Positions 32,297-43,431 of a stretch of 64,000 nucleotides of DNA are shown here, one piece after another. The DNA is from Leclercia pneumoniae. GTDB lineage: Bacteria > Pseudomonadota > Gammaproteobacteria > Enterobacterales > Enterobacteriaceae. The notes under the pieces were generated by a model. That model was not told the origin of the DNA and ran no database searches. It was given only the letters and a program-made list of their open reading frames with translations. Each line of letters begins with the position of its first letter. Positions within the stretch are counted from its first letter, which is position 1. The translations under genes were made by a program, and so were the position numbers. The stretch spans positions 2,976,001 to 3,040,000 of the forward strand of contig NZ_CP071383.1 in NCBI RefSeq assembly GCF_017348915.1, given 5' to 3'.

Positions 32297-32851
32297 TTAT
32301 TCCGCCTCTTCCTCTTTTTCCGGTTTAGCGGATTCGTTTTTGGCGTTGCGGGTCATCCACAGCGCCAGCGCTTTTAATGAATCCGGCGTGAACTCATCGC
32401 AACGCGCGGTGATCTCTTCCGGCGTCATCCAGCTGACTTCACTCACCTCTTCTTCCTGAAGCGCAAACGGCCCGTGAGAGACGCAGCTGAACAGCCCACC
32501 CCAGACGCGGCAGTTGTCGTCTTCGAAGTAGAACTGGCCATGCTCGGCGAAGGGCACGCCGGCAATACCTAACTCCTCTTCCGCTTCACGACGTGCGGAG
32601 TCGAGCAGCACTTCATCGGCCTGAACCACGCCACCGGCGGTCGCATCAAGCATACCCGGCATAAAATCTTTCGTTTCGGTACGGCGCTGGACCAGAATTT
32701 TACCCATCCCATCATGCACGACGATGTAGGTTGCGCGATGACGCAAGCGCTGCGCCCGCATCTGTTCGCGGCTCGCCTGCGCTATCACCTCATTGTCTTC
32801 GCTGACAATATCAACCCACTCTGTACTTGCCAAATGACTCTGCTCCACCAT
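32297..32851 (-). CDS. yfcD: Nudix hydrolase YfcD
   Basis: YfcD is a Nudix-family hydrolase of unproven substrate, related to isopentenyl-diphosphate isomerase-like Nudix proteins. The 184-residue product contains a full Nudix box, [23 protein letters not shown], starting near residue 76, with the metal-binding REAEEE core. The start at 32851 has AAGG eight bases upstream; the next codon is GTG. The C-terminus is a charged Glu/Lys tail. It ends three bases from the convergent regulator stop. Confidence 0.92.
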   Translation of the reverse strand: MVEQSHLASTEWVDIVSEDNEVIAQASREQMRAQRLRHRATYIVVHDGMGKILVQRRTETKDFMPGMLDATAGGVVQADEVLLDSARREAEEELGIAGVPFAEHGQFYFEDDNCRVWGGLFSCVSHGPFALQEEEVSEVSWMTPEEITARCDEFTPDSLKALALWMTRNAKNESAKPEKEEEAE

Positions 32852-32907
32852 CGGGGAAACCTTCTCTTCATAGCGCTCTCGCGGCGCGTTTACGGTTGAG
32901 GTGTAAA

Positions 32908-33459
32908 TTACGGATTAATCGTTGTCTGCGCAATAACCTGACCATTATTCAGCGCCATAACGCACAAATGGTCTCCTTCAAGCCAGCCATAGCTCGCCGG
33001 GAATCCCCCTTTCGGGATACTAACGGAGCCGGGATTGAAATGGATGATATCCTCCCGCGCCTCCGCCACTGGAATATGAGTATGACCATAAACCAGCACA
33101 TCGCCAGCGTTCAGCGGCGGCTGTTTATCGGGGCCAAAAAGGTGACCGTGGGTCAAAAACAGACGGCGATTTTCCAGCAAAATTTGCTGCCACGGGGCGG
33201 TGATGGGGAACTGGAGCAACATCTGATCGACTTCGCTGTCGCAATTGCCGCGTACGGCAATAATGCGCGAGGCAAACGCGTTCAGACGTTCGGCGACCTG
33301 CGCCGGGGCATAGCCTTCCGGCAGCGCGTTGCGCGGACCGTGGTTAAGCACATCACCCAGGATAATCAACCAGTTCGCCCCGCTTTGTGTGAAACGTTCA
33401 AGGATCTGTTCGGTTGCGGGCAGCGAGCCGTGGATATCTGAGGCAAACATCAGCTTCAT
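32908..33459 (-). CDS. yfcE: Phosphodiesterase YfcE
   Basis: YfcE is a metallophosphoesterase of the MJ0936/VPS29 type that hydrolyses artificial phosphodiesters in vitro; its cellular substrate is unknown. The 183 residues show the motif series FASDIHG (D8, H10), [15 protein letters not shown] and YGHTHIPVA that bind two metals. AAGGAG precedes the start. It is followed by yfcD after 56 bases. Confidence 0.94.
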   Translation of the reverse strand: MKLMFASDIHGSLPATEQILERFTQSGANWLIILGDVLNHGPRNALPEGYAPAQVAERLNAFASRIIAVRGNCDSEVDQMLLQFPITAPWQQILLENRRLFLTHGHLFGPDKQPPLNAGDVLVYGHTHIPVAEAREDIIHFNPGSVSIPKGGFPASYGWLEGDHLCVMALNNGQVIAQTTINP

Positions 33460-33512
33460 TGATAACTCCTTCTAAAAACCACGGCCTATCTTACCTTATT
33501 CAGCCAGCCTTA

Positions 33513-34241
<729 letters not shown>

Positions 34242-34293
34242 TCACCACCTATACTCGATCCAGTGCCGTAAAAATGTAGCGACAGGAGTGGAG

Positions 34294-34914
34294 ATGATTG
34301 ACCTCTATTACGCCCCGACCCCTAACGGACATAAGATCACCCTTTTTCTGGAAGAGGCGCAGCTAGATTACCAATTGATTCGGGTGGATATCAGCCGGGG
34401 AGAGCAGTTTCGCCCTGAGTTTCTGGCCCTCTCACCCAACAATAAAATCCCCGCCATCGTGGATAACGATCCCGAGGATGGTGGCCAGCCGTTAAGCCTG
34501 TTTGAATCGGGAGCGATCCTGCTTTATCTGGCAGAAAAGTCAGGCACGTTACTGAGCGGGGAGTTGCGCGAGCGGCATGTTACCTTGCAGTGGCTTTTCT
34601 GGCAGATGAGCGGATTAGGGCCGATGCTGGGACAAAACCACCATTTCAACTACCATGCACCGCAGCCGATCCCCTATGCCATCGAGCGTTATCAGGTGGA
34701 AACGCAGCGGCTTTATAACGTGCTTAACAAGCGGCTGGAAAAAACACCGTGGCTGGCGGGCGATCACTATAGCATCGCCGATATCGCCTGTTGGCCCTGG
34801 GTGAACGAGCACGTACGTCAGCGCGTAGACCTGGCGACATGGCCTGCGGTCAACAACTGGTTTGAACGCATACGTACGCGCCCGGCAACCCAACGCGCCC
34901 TGTTAAAAGCGTAA
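34294..34914 (+). CDS. yfcG: Disulfide-bond reductase / GST YfcG
   Basis: YfcG is a GST-fold protein of the Nu class with strong disulfide-bond reductase activity using glutathione. The product has 206 residues from the ATG at 34294, with GGAG five bases upstream; a GTG at 34288 is the alternative. YYAPTPNGHKITLFLEEA contains the N-terminal Thr/Asn motif, NNKIPAIVD and LFESGAILLYLAEK complete the glutathione site. It is about nine residues shorter at the C-terminus than E. coli YfcG. Confidence 0.94.
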   Translation: MIDLYYAPTPNGHKITLFLEEAQLDYQLIRVDISRGEQFRPEFLALSPNNKIPAIVDNDPEDGGQPLSLFESGAILLYLAEKSGTLLSGELRERHVTLQWLFWQMSGLGPMLGQNHHFNYHAPQPIPYAIERYQVETQRLYNVLNKRLEKTPWLAGDHYSIADIACWPWVNEHVRQRVDLATWPAVNNWFERIRTRPATQRALLKA

Positions 34915-34983
34915 TAGAAGCAGGCGTTTTCCGATGAATCCTCATGTATCATGTTGCGGAAAATGACACGGAGGAAGCCTGCA

Positions 34984-35346
34984 ATGTCCCAACACGACGC
35001 AATAATCAGAATCAAAAATTTACGCCTGCGTACCTATATTGGTATTAAAGAGGAAGAGCGCGCTAATCGTCAGGATATCGTCATCAATGTGACCATTCAC
35101 TATCCTGCCGATAAAGCGCGCGCCAGCGAAGATATTAACGACGCGCTGAACTACCGCACCATTACCAAGAGCATCATTCAGCTGGTCGAGAATAACCGCT
35201 TCTCATTGCTCGAAAAATTAACTCAGGATGTGCTCGATCTCGCACGCGAACATCACTGGGTCACCTATGCTGAAGTCGAAATCGATAAACTTCATGCGCT
35301 GCGCTACGCCGACTCCGTCTCTATGACGTTAAGCTGGCAACGCTAA
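34984..35346 (+). CDS. folX: Dihydroneopterin triphosphate 2'-epimerase
   Basis: FolX epimerises 7,8-dihydroneopterin triphosphate to the dihydromonapterin form and belongs to the DHNA aldolase family. The product has 120 residues from the ATG at 34984, which has GGAGGAAG upstream. Marks are [26 protein letters not shown] and the [16 protein letters not shown] stretch with the catalytic lysine region. It is 19 bases before yfcH. Confidence 0.95.
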   Translation: MSQHDAIIRIKNLRLRTYIGIKEEERANRQDIVINVTIHYPADKARASEDINDALNYRTITKSIIQLVENNRFSLLEKLTQDVLDLAREHHWVTYAEVEIDKLHALRYADSVSMTLSWQR

Positions 35347-35365
35347 GCGCAACCCTGGAGGTTGT

Positions 35366-36259
35366 ATGCAGATTCTGTTAACCGGCGGAACCGGCCTGAT
35401 TGGCCGTCATCTGATCCCCCGCTTGCGCCAGCTGGGCCATGAGATCACGGTGGTGACGCGCAGCCCGGAAAAAGCACGGCAGGTACTGGGTAGCGATATT
35501 ACCCTCTGGAAAGGGCTGGCTGAACGGCAGAATCTCGACGGCTTCGACGCCGTCATCAACCTCGCGGGTGAGCCTATCGCCGACAAACGCTGGACTGAAC
35601 AGCAGAAACAGCGTTTATGTAACAGTCGCTGGCAAATTACCCAGCGGCTGGTTGACCTGTTCAAGGCCAGCAATACACCGCCGTCGGTCCTGATTTCCGG
35701 GTCGGCCACGGGCTATTATGGCGATTTGGGTGAAGTGGTCGTTACCGAAGAAGAGCCCCCGCATAACGAATTTACCCACAAACTTTGCGCCCGCTGGGAA
35801 CAGATAGCCTGCGGTGCGCAAAGCGATTCCACCCGCGTCTGCCTGCTTCGCACCGGCGTGGTCCTGGCCCCGAAGGGCGGGATCCTGGCGAAAATGCTGC
35901 CGGTATTCAAGCTCGGCCTCGGCGGGCCGATTGGCAATGGACGGCAATATCTGGCGTGGATCCACGTCGATGATATGGTCAACGGTATTCTGTGGCTGCT
36001 GGATAACGATCTGCGCGGCCCGTTCAATATGGTCTCGCCTTACCCGGTGCGTAATGAGCAGTTTGCCCACGCGCTCGGTCATGCGCTGCATCGCCCGGCG
36101 GTGGTTCGCGCTCCGGCCACGGCGGTGCGCCTGATGATGGGAGAGTCCGCTGTGCTGGTATTAGGCGGCCAGCGCGCTCTGCCGAAGCGGCTGGAGGCGG
36201 CTGGCTTTGCGTTCCGTTGGTTTGACTTAGAAGATGCGCTGGGAGATGTGGTAGGTTAA
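35366..36259 (+). CDS. yfcH: Epimerase family protein YfcH
   Basis: YfcH is an extended SDR (NAD(P)-binding) protein of the SDR39U1 family with unknown substrate. The 297 residues begin [16 protein letters not shown], a GxxGxxG Rossmann motif, and contain [26 protein letters not shown] and the DUF1731 C-terminal domain ([21 protein letters not shown]). It forms a likely two-gene unit with folX. Confidence 0.93.
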   Translation: MQILLTGGTGLIGRHLIPRLRQLGHEITVVTRSPEKARQVLGSDITLWKGLAERQNLDGFDAVINLAGEPIADKRWTEQQKQRLCNSRWQITQRLVDLFKASNTPPSVLISGSATGYYGDLGEVVVTEEEPPHNEFTHKLCARWEQIACGAQSDSTRVCLLRTGVVLAPKGGILAKMLPVFKLGLGGPIGNGRQYLAWIHVDDMVNGILWLLDNDLRGPFNMVSPYPVRNEQFAHALGHALHRPAVVRAPATAVRLMMGESAVLVLGGQRALPKRLEAAGFAFRWFDLEDALGDVVG

Positions 36260-36315
36260 GCGTAGCGGCCGGTTATGGTACTGTTATTCGCCTGTTTCCC
36301 TGCAAGGGCATGACT

Positions 36316-36840
36316 ATGGCGATCATTACCACTCCCCGGCTCTCCCTCTCCCCGTTCGAACCCTCTGACTGGCCCTTTTTTCGCGCCCTGCGTGAAGATC
36401 CGGCGATAATGCGCTACATGGCCGCCATTGCCCCTGAGAAAGAGACGCAGCGCCTGTTTGCGCTGCGCCTGACATCGAAACATCTCTTTGTGATTCGCCG
36501 CCATGACGATCCCACCCCGCTGGGGGACATCGGCCTACAAATCAGCGACCACCATCCTGAAGAGGCGGATATCGGTTATACCATCGTGCCCCAGGCGCAA
36601 GGCCAGGGCTACGCCAGCGAGGCGCTTCAGGCGGTCTGTGACTATGGGTTTACCCAGGCCGGCGTGAAGGCGGTCAATGCTTATGTACTGGCGGATAACG
36701 GCGGTTCAGTGCGGGTGCTTGAGAAAGCCGGGTTTGTCCGGACCCAGGTGCTGGAAAAAGCTTACGAGATTGATGGCGTGCGGTATGACGATTGGGTGTA
36801 TCGGCTGGAGCCTGATGCGGCCAATTCCCCTCTCCCGTAA
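36316..36840 (+). CDS. GNAT-family N-acetyltransferase
   Basis: The 174-residue product is a RimJ/RimL-like GNAT acetyltransferase. ITTPRLSLSPFEPSDWPFFRAL at the N-terminus and the acetyl-CoA-binding VPQAQGQGYASEAL loop at 91-104 followed by NAYVLADNGGSVRVLEKAGFVR are typical. The start at 36316 has AGGG seven bases upstream; the ATG at 36310 is too close to it. E. coli has yfcI at this place. The last codons (SPLP-stop) fall in a CCCTCTCCC palindromic repeat, so the C-terminus may have been set by repeat insertion. The substrate is unknown. Confidence 0.88.
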   Translation: MAIITTPRLSLSPFEPSDWPFFRALREDPAIMRYMAAIAPEKETQRLFALRLTSKHLFVIRRHDDPTPLGDIGLQISDHHPEEADIGYTIVPQAQGQGYASEALQAVCDYGFTQAGVKAVNAYVLADNGGSVRVLEKAGFVRTQVLEKAYEIDGVRYDDWVYRLEPDAANSPLP

Positions 36841-36850
36841 AGAGAGAGGA
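36827..36850. repeat. Imperfect palindromic repeat between GNAT gene and hisP
   Basis: CCCCTCTCCCGTAA is followed by GAGAGAGGAG. CCTCTC (36829-36834) pairs with GAGAGG (36844-36849). It contains the TAA stop of the GNAT gene. It lies between two convergent genes and shares its core with the repeats at 10206-10250 and 56854-56875. Confidence 0.65.
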
Positions 36851-36862
36851 GAAAGCAAAAGG

Positions 36863-37639
36863 CTACTTCAACGAGCCTTTCAGGAACTGCTGCAAGCGGG
36901 CGCTCTGGGGGTTACCTAATACCTCGTCCGGATGCCCCTGCTCTTCGATCTTTCCCTGATGCAGGAAGATAACGTGGTTAGAGACGTTACGCGCAAAGCC
37001 CATCTCGTGCGTCACCACCACCATCGTTTTTCCCTCTTCGGCAAGCTGCTGCATAATACGCAGCACTTCGCCCACCAGCTCCGGATCCAGCGCGGAGGTG
37101 GGTTCATCGAACAGCAGCACTTCCGGTTCCATTGCCAGCGCGCGGGCAATAGAGACACGCTGCTGTTGGCCCCCTGACAGATGTACCGGGTATTTAATTT
37201 GCTGGCGCTCGTCGATACCCACCTTGGCGAGGTATTTTTCCGCACGCTTGCGCGCGTCTTGTTTGCTTAAGCCCAGCACCTGAATCGGCGCTTCCATCAC
37301 GTTCTCGAGCACCGTCATGTGGCTCCAGAGGTTAAAGTGCTGGAACACCATCGTCAGGCGCGTACGCAGCATCCGCAGCTGATGCTTATCCGCCACCTTC
37401 AGCTGGCCGTCTTTATCACGTACCAGGTTGATGTTCTCGCCGCTGACCACAATAGAGCCTTCGCTCGGCTTTTCGAGGAAGTTGATGCAGCGCAGGAAGG
37501 TACTTTTACCCGAGCCGGATGAGCCGATAATGCTAATTACATCGCCGGCATTCGCCTGGAGCGATACCCCTTTCAGCACTTCATGTTCGCCGTAGCGTTT
37601 GTGCAAATCGGTAACGTTTAATTTGTTCTCAGCCATCAT
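36863..37639 (-). CDS. hisP: Histidine/lysine/arginine/ornithine ABC transporter ATPase HisP
   Basis: HisP is the ATPase of the HisQMP2 importer, which works with the periplasmic proteins HisJ and ArgT. The 258-residue product has Walker [10 protein letters not shown] (39-47), Q-loop VFQHFNL, signature LSGGQQQR (154-161), Walker B VLLFDEP (174-180) and the H-loop histidine 211. Its start is four bases after the hisM stop in transcription order. It is the last gene of the operon. Confidence 0.97.
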   Translation of the reverse strand: MMAENKLNVTDLHKRYGEHEVLKGVSLQANAGDVISIIGSSGSGKSTFLRCINFLEKPSEGSIVVSGENINLVRDKDGQLKVADKHQLRMLRTRLTMVFQHFNLWSHMTVLENVMEAPIQVLGLSKQDARKRAEKYLAKVGIDERQQIKYPVHLSGGQQQRVSIARALAMEPEVLLFDEPTSALDPELVGEVLRIMQQLAEEGKTMVVVTHEMGFARNVSNHVIFLHQGKIEEQGHPDEVLGNPQSARLQQFLKGSLK

Positions 37640-37643
37640 ATTC

Positions 37644-38360
37644 TCAGTGCGTCGAAGTAGGTTTGATATGCTGTAACCAGCGCTTCTCCGCCTTGCGGAA
37701 GAGGCTAATCAGGACATACGAAATCATCAGATACAACACGGCCGCGATGCCGAACGCGGTAAAGGGCTGATAGGTCGCGGAGTTAATATCCCGGGCGATT
37801 TTCAGCAGATCCGGTACGGTGGCAGTAAATGCCAGTGCGGTGGAATGCAGCATCAGGATCACTTCGTTGCTGTAGGCAGGCAGCGCGATACGCAGGGCCG
37901 ACGGCAGAATAATGCAACGATAAAGTTTCACCGAGGAGAAGCCATAAGCCCGCGCCGCCTCGATTTCACCATGGGGCACCGAACGGATGGCACCGGCAAA
38001 GATCTCGGTGGTGTAGGCACAGGTATTCAGCGTCAATGCCAGTACCGTACAGTTCAGGCCGCTACGGAAAAAGGCGTTTAACATTTCGGTGCCTTTTACA
38101 ATCTCCAGCGTATACATGCCGGAGTAGAACACCAGCAGCTGCACGTACAGCGGCGTACCACGAAAAATGTAGGTAAACAGCCAGATCGGGAAGCGGATGA
38201 ATTTATTGTTTGATACCCGGCCAATGGCGAGAAACACCGCCAGGATACCGCCCATCACCACGGATGAAATCAGCAGCCACAGGGTGATGGCCACGCCGGT
38301 AAAGCGATAGCCGTCGGTCCAGAGCAGCGATTTCCAGTACTCCTGAATAATCTCGATCAC
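37644..38360 (-). CDS. hisM: Histidine ABC transporter permease HisM
   Basis: HisM is one of the two integral membrane subunits of the histidine importer. The product has 238 residues and about five membrane helices. The permease coupling motif is at [25 protein letters not shown] near residues 150-175 (EAA loop). The start overlaps the hisQ stop by four bases. Confidence 0.97.
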   Translation of the reverse strand: MIEIIQEYWKSLLWTDGYRFTGVAITLWLLISSVVMGGILAVFLAIGRVSNNKFIRFPIWLFTYIFRGTPLYVQLLVFYSGMYTLEIVKGTEMLNAFFRSGLNCTVLALTLNTCAYTTEIFAGAIRSVPHGEIEAARAYGFSSVKLYRCIILPSALRIALPAYSNEVILMLHSTALAFTATVPDLLKIARDINSATYQPFTAFGIAAVLYLMISYVLISLFRKAEKRWLQHIKPTSTH

Positions 38361-39043
38361 AGGTCAGCCCTCTTCACACCCACGGAGTAGCGACGTTCGA
38401 GCAGCAGCAGTACACCATTGGAGACGGTGGTAAAAACCAGATAGATAACGCCACAAACAATGGCGAAGTAGAACGGCTCCCACGTGCTTTTGCCCGCCAA
38501 CTGGGTGGCTTTCACAACATCTTCCAGGCCCAGCAACGAGACCAGCGCCGTGGCTTTGAGGATCACCTGCCAGTTGTTACCAATGCCCGGCAACGCAAAG
38601 CGCATCATGGCCGGAAACATAATGCGACGGAAGGTCTGAGAGGAGGTAAAGCCGAAGGCGGTGGCCGCCTCGATATGGCCTTTGGGTACCGCGAGATAGG
38701 CGCCGCGGAACGTTTCCGTAAAGTAAGCACCGTAAATGAAACCGAGGGTGATGATACCCGCCACCATAGGATCAATATCGATCTGCCCCATGCCTATGGC
38801 ATCGGTCACGCCGTTTAGCGCAATCTGCAGGCCGTAGAAAATCAACAGCATCAGTACGAGGTCAGGTACACCGCGAATAAGTGTGGTATAGCCTTCGAAA
38901 ATCAACGCCAGCGCGCGATTTGCCGAAAGTTTTGCCCCCGCGCCCGCCAGGCCTATCAGCACGGCCAGCACCACGGAACTGAGAGCCAGTTCCAGGGTGA
39001 CCAGCGCGCCTTGTAGAATAACGCCAGAAAATCCGTACAGCAT
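38357..39043 (-). CDS. hisQ: Histidine ABC transporter permease HisQ
   Basis: HisQ is the partner permease of HisM. The product has 228 residues with five hydrophobic segments and the EAA-type loop GHIEAATAFGFTSSQTFRRIMFPAM that contacts HisP. An 82-base gap with a GC-rich hairpin separates it from hisJ, so it is expected to be made at a lower level than the binding protein. Confidence 0.97.
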   Translation of the reverse strand: MLYGFSGVILQGALVTLELALSSVVLAVLIGLAGAGAKLSANRALALIFEGYTTLIRGVPDLVLMLLIFYGLQIALNGVTDAIGMGQIDIDPMVAGIITLGFIYGAYFTETFRGAYLAVPKGHIEAATAFGFTSSQTFRRIMFPAMMRFALPGIGNNWQVILKATALVSLLGLEDVVKATQLAGKSTWEPFYFAIVCGVIYLVFTTVSNGVLLLLERRYSVGVKRADL

Positions 39044-39083
39044 ACAGCCTGCCCTGTCGTGAGTGTGGTCAACCGTGTCTTTT

Positions 39084-39104
39084 CCCCTCCCGAAGCGGGA
39101 GGGG
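39084..39104 (-). repeat. GC-rich hairpin between hisJ and hisQ
   Basis: CCCCTCCCG and CGGGAGGGG pair perfectly around AAG. Its position equals that of the REP sequence in the Salmonella and E. coli his transport operon, where it has been linked to the higher yield of HisJ relative to the membrane genes. No T run follows in the transcribed direction. Confidence 0.7.
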
Positions 39105-39125
39105 GCGCACGTTATTTAGCGGGGC

Positions 39126-39908
39126 TTAACCGCCGTATACGTCGAAATCAAAGTACTTTTTGGCGAGTTTTTCATAGGTGCCGTCGGCACGCATCTCTGC
39201 AAAGGCTTTGTTCAGCGCTTCACGCAGCTCGTTATCTTCTTTGCGCAGCCCCATACCGGTGCCGACGCCGAAGAGCTTCTCATCCTTAATGGACGGGCCG
39301 CCGAACTTATACTCTTTTCCGACCGGCTGCTTCAGGAAACCTTCGCTGGCCGCAACTTCATCCTGGAAGGCGGCATCGATACGGCCCGCAGTCAGGTCGG
39401 CGTAGATGTTCTCCTGGCCCTGATACGAGACGATTTCAATCCCTTTTGGCGCCCAGTGTTCGTTACCGTAGGTCTCCTGAGTGGTCCCCTGCAGCACACC
39501 TACGCGTTTACCTTTCAATGACTCAACGGTCGGCTGGATATCGGAGGATTTGGCCACCACCAGACGGGAATCGGCTGCATAGAGTTTGTCGGTAAAGGCA
39601 ATCTCTTGCTGACGTTTTTCGGTGATGGAGAGTGACGACATGATGACGTCGATTTTCTTCGCTTTCAGCGACGGAATCAGCGCGTCCAGCGGGTTTTCAA
39701 CATAAGAACATTGTGCTTTGATCCGTTTGCACAGCTCATTCGCCAGATCGATGTCAAAACCGACCAGTTCACCCTTCGCATTCTTCGATTCGAACGGGGC
39801 ATAAGTTGGGTCCGTACCGATACGAATTTTTTGCGGAATTGCTGCAAATGCCGCGGTGGCGCTGGAAAAGGCCAGAACCAGAGAAAGTGACAATACCAAT
39901 TTTTTCAT
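39126..39908 (-). CDS. hisJ: Histidine-binding periplasmic protein HisJ
   Basis: HisJ binds histidine in the periplasm and delivers it to HisQMP2. The product has 260 residues from the ATG at 39908; a reading from 39923 only adds five residues. The Sec signal peptide [22 protein letters not shown] is probably cut before AIPQKIRIG. Binding-domain marks are [33 protein letters not shown] and [15 protein letters not shown] residues, with a [14 protein letters not shown] hinge. It is closely related to ArgT next door, showing tandem duplication. Confidence 0.96.
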   Translation of the reverse strand: MKKLVLSLSLVLAFSSATAAFAAIPQKIRIGTDPTYAPFESKNAKGELVGFDIDLANELCKRIKAQCSYVENPLDALIPSLKAKKIDVIMSSLSITEKRQQEIAFTDKLYAADSRLVVAKSSDIQPTVESLKGKRVGVLQGTTQETYGNEHWAPKGIEIVSYQGQENIYADLTAGRIDAAFQDEVAASEGFLKQPVGKEYKFGGPSIKDEKLFGVGTGMGLRKEDNELREALNKAFAEMRADGTYEKLAKKYFDFDVYGG

Positions 39909-40104
39909 ATCTATCCTCAACAAACTGTCTTTTTACGGGTTTTCTACGTCGACGGGGTGTAAGTAATGTGCCATTAATCCACGCGACAAGGCAAAAGAAT
40001 ATGCTCGCCTTGCGCCAAAAAGTGCATCATTACTGCTTAATTATTCACTTTATAACCAGCCGGGCACGGAACATGCACTCTTCTGGTTCACGCACACCCG
40101 TCAT

Positions 40105-40132
40105 GCACCATAATGACCCACCATTATGGTGC
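40105..40132 (-). other. Long inverted repeat behind argT
   Basis: GCACCATAATG and CATTATGGTGC pair perfectly (11 bases) around ACCCAC, 17 bases after the argT stop. There is no T run, so it is more likely a 3' stabilising hairpin or a binding site near the hisJ promoter than a strong terminator. Confidence 0.55.
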
Positions 40133-40148
40133 ATTCGCTTAAAGCCGA

Positions 40149-40931
40149 TTAATCACCGTAGACATTGAAGTCGAAGTATTTTTTCGCCAGTTTGTCGTAA
40201 GTCCCATCTTTGCGCAGGTCGTCGAAGGCTTTATCGAAGGCCGCTTTCAGCTCAGTATCGTCCTTACGCAGGCCAATACCGGTACCGTCACCAAAGTATT
40301 TTTTGTCTTTAACCGATGGGCCTGCAAAAGCAAACTCTTTGCCCGCTGGCTGTTTCAGGAAGCCTTCGCTGGCCGCAACTTCATCCTGGAATGCCGCATC
40401 AAGACGGCCCGCCGACAGGTCAGAGTAAATCAGATCCTGGTTCTGGTAGGCCACCACATCGACCCCCTTCTCACGCCAGTTGGCATTAGCGTAACCTTCC
40501 TGCGTCGAGCCCTGCAGCACGCCCACATGCTTGCCTTTCAGCGAGTCGATGGTCGGCTGTACGGGTGAGCCTTTTGCGGCAATCAGACGCGAATCTGCTG
40601 CGTAGAGTTTTTCAGAAAACGCGATCTCCTGCTGGCGCTTCTCAGTAATGGAGAGCGACGAGATAATCGCGTCAATTTTCTTGGCTTTGAGGGACGGGAT
40701 CAGCGCATCGAAATCGCTGCCTACCCAGGTACATTTCACAGACATGCGTTTGCACATCTCATTCCCCAGATCGATATCAAACCCGACGAACTCCCCTTTC
40801 GCATCTTTAGATGAGAATGGCGCATAGGTCGCATCGGTACCGATACGTACGGTTTGCGGAAGCGCTGCGTAGCTCCCTGCGGCCGCGCTTAATCCCACCA
40901 GCAAAGACAGAGCCAGAACCGTCTTCTTCAT
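40149..40931 (-). CDS. argT: Lysine/arginine/ornithine-binding periplasmic protein ArgT
   Basis: ArgT is the LAO-binding protein that shares the HisQMP2 membrane complex. The product has 260 residues from the ATG at 40931. A signal peptide [22 protein letters not shown] precedes [11 protein letters not shown]. Substrate-binding features follow HisJ closely ([46 protein letters not shown]). In enteric bacteria it is induced under nitrogen limitation by NtrC and sigma-54, and a matching promoter lies upstream. Confidence 0.97.
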   Translation of the reverse strand: MKKTVLALSLLVGLSAAAGSYAALPQTVRIGTDATYAPFSSKDAKGEFVGFDIDLGNEMCKRMSVKCTWVGSDFDALIPSLKAKKIDAIISSLSITEKRQQEIAFSEKLYAADSRLIAAKGSPVQPTIDSLKGKHVGVLQGSTQEGYANANWREKGVDVVAYQNQDLIYSDLSAGRLDAAFQDEVAASEGFLKQPAGKEFAFAGPSVKDKKYFGDGTGIGLRKDDTELKAAFDKAFDDLRKDGTYDKLAKKYFDFNVYGD

Positions 40932-40993
40932 ACATTTACCCTCAAGTATCGTGATTTTATTATCTGTTGTGTTGTGTGTTGCAGGCATTGTCT

Positions 40994-41009
40994 TGCAGGT
41001 CTTATGCCA
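40994..41009 (-). promoter_or_regulatory. Sigma-54 promoter of argT
   Basis: The minus strand reads TGGCATAAGACCTGCA, matching the -24/-12 consensus TGGCAC-N5-TTGCA with the invariant GG and GC exactly spaced. Transcription would start near 40982, about 50 bases before the argT ATG. This agrees with the known nitrogen control of argT in Salmonella. Confidence 0.78.
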
Positions 41010-41196
41010 TTTTGACGTCGGTATAAAAATTCAACGTTTAATATGTTAATGAAAGGTTGCAAGAATGCCTTAATGGTGAAAGATAGCAGGTCTGCCAAAC
41101 GAACCGCAGCGAGGAGAGGGCAAAAAAGGAATTAAATGTTGAGGATATGATCGCTGTTGCATAATTGCCCTGAAACAGGGCAACACGGTGTTTTAT

Positions 41197-41213
41197 CGCA
41201 CTCAGCCAGTGCA
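41197..41213 (-). promoter_or_regulatory. Candidate NtrC-binding site upstream of argT
   Basis: The minus strand reads TGCACTGGCTGAGTGCG, which fits the NtrC dyad TGCACY-N5-RGTGCA with only the last base off. It lies about 215-230 bases upstream of the predicted sigma-54 start, directly before the ubiX stop. The distance is longer than usual but possible for an enhancer. Confidence 0.5.
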
Positions 41214-41218
41214 CATTT

Positions 41219-41788
41219 TTAGCTACCCTGCCAGCGGGTAAAAAGATCGGCAGGCAGTTCAATGTCGAACTGATCGATCACGCGATTAACCGTTTGATTG
41301 ATCACGTCATCCAGACTTTGTGGGCGATGGTAGAACGCCGGCACCGGCGGCATAATCACCGCGCCCAGTTCTGCCGCCTGAGTCATCAGACGCAGATGCC
41401 CCAGATGCAGCGGCGTTTCACGTACGCACAACACCAGCGGACGACGTTCTTTTAGCACTACATCGGCCGCACGGGTCACCAGGGTGTCGGTGTAGCTGTT
41501 CACGATGCCAGACAAGGTCTTAATCGAACAGGGCAGTATGACCATTCCCGATGTTTTAAACGAGCCGGAAGAGATGGTGGCGGCGATATCACGGGCGTCA
41601 TGAATGACGTCGGCCAGAGACTGAACGTCGCGCAGAGAGAGGTCTGTTTCAAGGGAGAGGGTTTGGCGCGCCGCCTGGCTCATTACCAGATGGGTTTCCA
41701 CGTCCGGCACGTTACGCAGCACCTGCAGTAAACGCACACCGTATATGGCACCGCTGGCACCTGAGATCCCTACTATCAGTCGTTTCAT
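41219..41788 (-). CDS. ubiX: Flavin prenyltransferase UbiX
   Basis: UbiX makes prenylated FMN, the cofactor of the decarboxylase UbiD in ubiquinone synthesis. The product has 189 residues from the ATG at 41788, which gives MKRLIVGISGASGAIYGVRLL; a longer reading from 41845 lacks homology. The FMN-binding stretch SGSFKTSGMVILPCSIKTLSGI and RPLVLCVRETPLHLGHL are typical. It follows purF on the same strand. Confidence 0.96.
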   Translation of the reverse strand: MKRLIVGISGASGAIYGVRLLQVLRNVPDVETHLVMSQAARQTLSLETDLSLRDVQSLADVIHDARDIAATISSGSFKTSGMVILPCSIKTLSGIVNSYTDTLVTRAADVVLKERRPLVLCVRETPLHLGHLRLMTQAAELGAVIMPPVPAFYHRPQSLDDVINQTVNRVIDQFDIELPADLFTRWQGS

Positions 41789-41877
41789 GATTTTCGCCCT
41801 TTCCAGTTCAGGGCTGACTGTGCAGGATTTTGCGAGGAGTTGCAAGCGAGGGCCACTGCCCTCGCTTGCTTCGGCGA

Positions 41878-43395
41878 TTAGCCTTCGTTATGCATCTCTA
41901 AGCTTTCAAGATCGTTCTGCATCTGAACCGCTTTCGCGTCGTCATTTCGCAGGGAATCGAGATAGTCGAGATACTGCTGATCGACATCTTTCGTGACGTA
42001 AATACCATTGAATACTGAGCATTCAAACTGCTGAATATCCGGATTTTCCGCACGCACCGCCTCGATGAGATCGTTGAGATCCTGGAAAATCAGGCCGTCC
42101 GCGCCGATGATCTGGCGAATTTCGTCCACTTCACGACCGTGGGCAATCAGCTCGTTCGCCGTTGGCATGTCGATACCGTAGACGTTCGGGAAGCGGATTT
42201 CCGGCGCAGCAGAGGCCAGATAGACCTTCTTCGCTCCGGCTTCACGGGCCATCTCGATAATCTGCTCAGAGGTCGTGCCGCGTACAATAGAGTCATCAAC
42301 CAGCAGCACGTTTTTATCGCGGAACTCAGCGCGGTTGGCGTTGAGCTTACGGCGCACGGATTTACGGCGCAGGTGCTGGCCTGGCATGATAAAGGTACGA
42401 CCCACGTAGCGGTTTTTCACAAAACCCTGACGATAGGGTTTGCCCAGAATACGTGCCATCTCCAGTGCGATATCGCAGGAGGTCTCCGGGATGGGGATCA
42501 CCACGTCGATATCCAGATCTTCCCACTCACGCGCAATCTTCTCGCCAAGCTTGGTTCCCATATTCACACGGGCGCTGTAGACGGAGATTTTATCGATGAA
42601 GGAGTCTGGACGCGCGAAGTAAACATACTCGAACAGACACGGATTGCTGACCGGATTATCCGCACACATGCGGGTGAACAGCTGCCCTTTCTCGGTGATG
42701 TAAATCGCTTCGCCTGGCGCGACATCGCGCAGGAATTCAAAGCCCAGGGTATCCAGCGCCACGCTCTCAGAGGCCACCATGTATTCGGTACGGCCGTCGC
42801 CCATGTCACGTTTACCCAGCACCAGCGGGCGGATACCGTTCGGGTCGCGGAAGGCAACCATACCGTGGCCGATAATCATCGCTACGCAGGCATAAGCACC
42901 ACGGATCAGACGGTTAGTGGCAGCCACGGCAGCAAAAATGTTATCTGCTTCAAGCGGATAGTGACGGAAGTTGTCCAGTTCACTGGCAAAAATATTCAGC
43001 AGAATTTCAGAATCAGAAGTGGTGTTAATGTGGCGACGCTTCTCTTCAAACAGCTTCTGGCGTAACTCGTGCGCGTTGGTCAGGTTGCCGTTGTGAGCAA
43101 GCGTGATGCCATACGGGGAGTTTACATAGAAAGGCTGTGCTTCAGAGGCGCTGGAACTACCAGCGGTAGGATAACGAACGTGACCAATACCCATATTACC
43201 TTGCAGACGCTGCATATGGCGGGCTTCAAACACATCGCTTACCAGGCCATTCGCCTTACGTAAACGGAAGCAGTTATTTGCATCAATGGTGATGATACCC
43301 GCAGCATCCTGCCCACGGTGCTGAAGCACCGTTAACGCGTCATAAATCGACTGGTTTACCGGCATGAAACCGGCGATACCGACAATACCGCACAT
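41878..43395 (-). CDS. purF: Amidophosphoribosyltransferase PurF
   Basis: PurF carries out the first committed step of purine synthesis, converting PRPP and glutamine to 5-phosphoribosylamine. The 505-residue product begins [10 protein letters not shown], so Cys2 becomes the N-terminal nucleophile of the glutaminase domain (about 2-235). The PRTase domain holds the PRPP loop [14 protein letters not shown] near residues 363-376. It is the second gene behind cvpA and under the PurR box. Confidence 0.98.
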   Translation of the reverse strand: MCGIVGIAGFMPVNQSIYDALTVLQHRGQDAAGIITIDANNCFRLRKANGLVSDVFEARHMQRLQGNMGIGHVRYPTAGSSSASEAQPFYVNSPYGITLAHNGNLTNAHELRQKLFEEKRRHINTTSDSEILLNIFASELDNFRHYPLEADNIFAAVAATNRLIRGAYACVAMIIGHGMVAFRDPNGIRPLVLGKRDMGDGRTEYMVASESVALDTLGFEFLRDVAPGEAIYITEKGQLFTRMCADNPVSNPCLFEYVYFARPDSFIDKISVYSARVNMGTKLGEKIAREWEDLDIDVVIPIPETSCDIALEMARILGKPYRQGFVKNRYVGRTFIMPGQHLRRKSVRRKLNANRAEFRDKNVLLVDDSIVRGTTSEQIIEMAREAGAKKVYLASAAPEIRFPNVYGIDMPTANELIAHGREVDEIRQIIGADGLIFQDLNDLIEAVRAENPDIQQFECSVFNGIYVTKDVDQQYLDYLDSLRNDDAKAVQMQNDLESLEMHNEG

Positions 43396-43431
43396 TCGTC
43401 TTTTCCTCGTTAAGCCACATCTCAGAACCGA

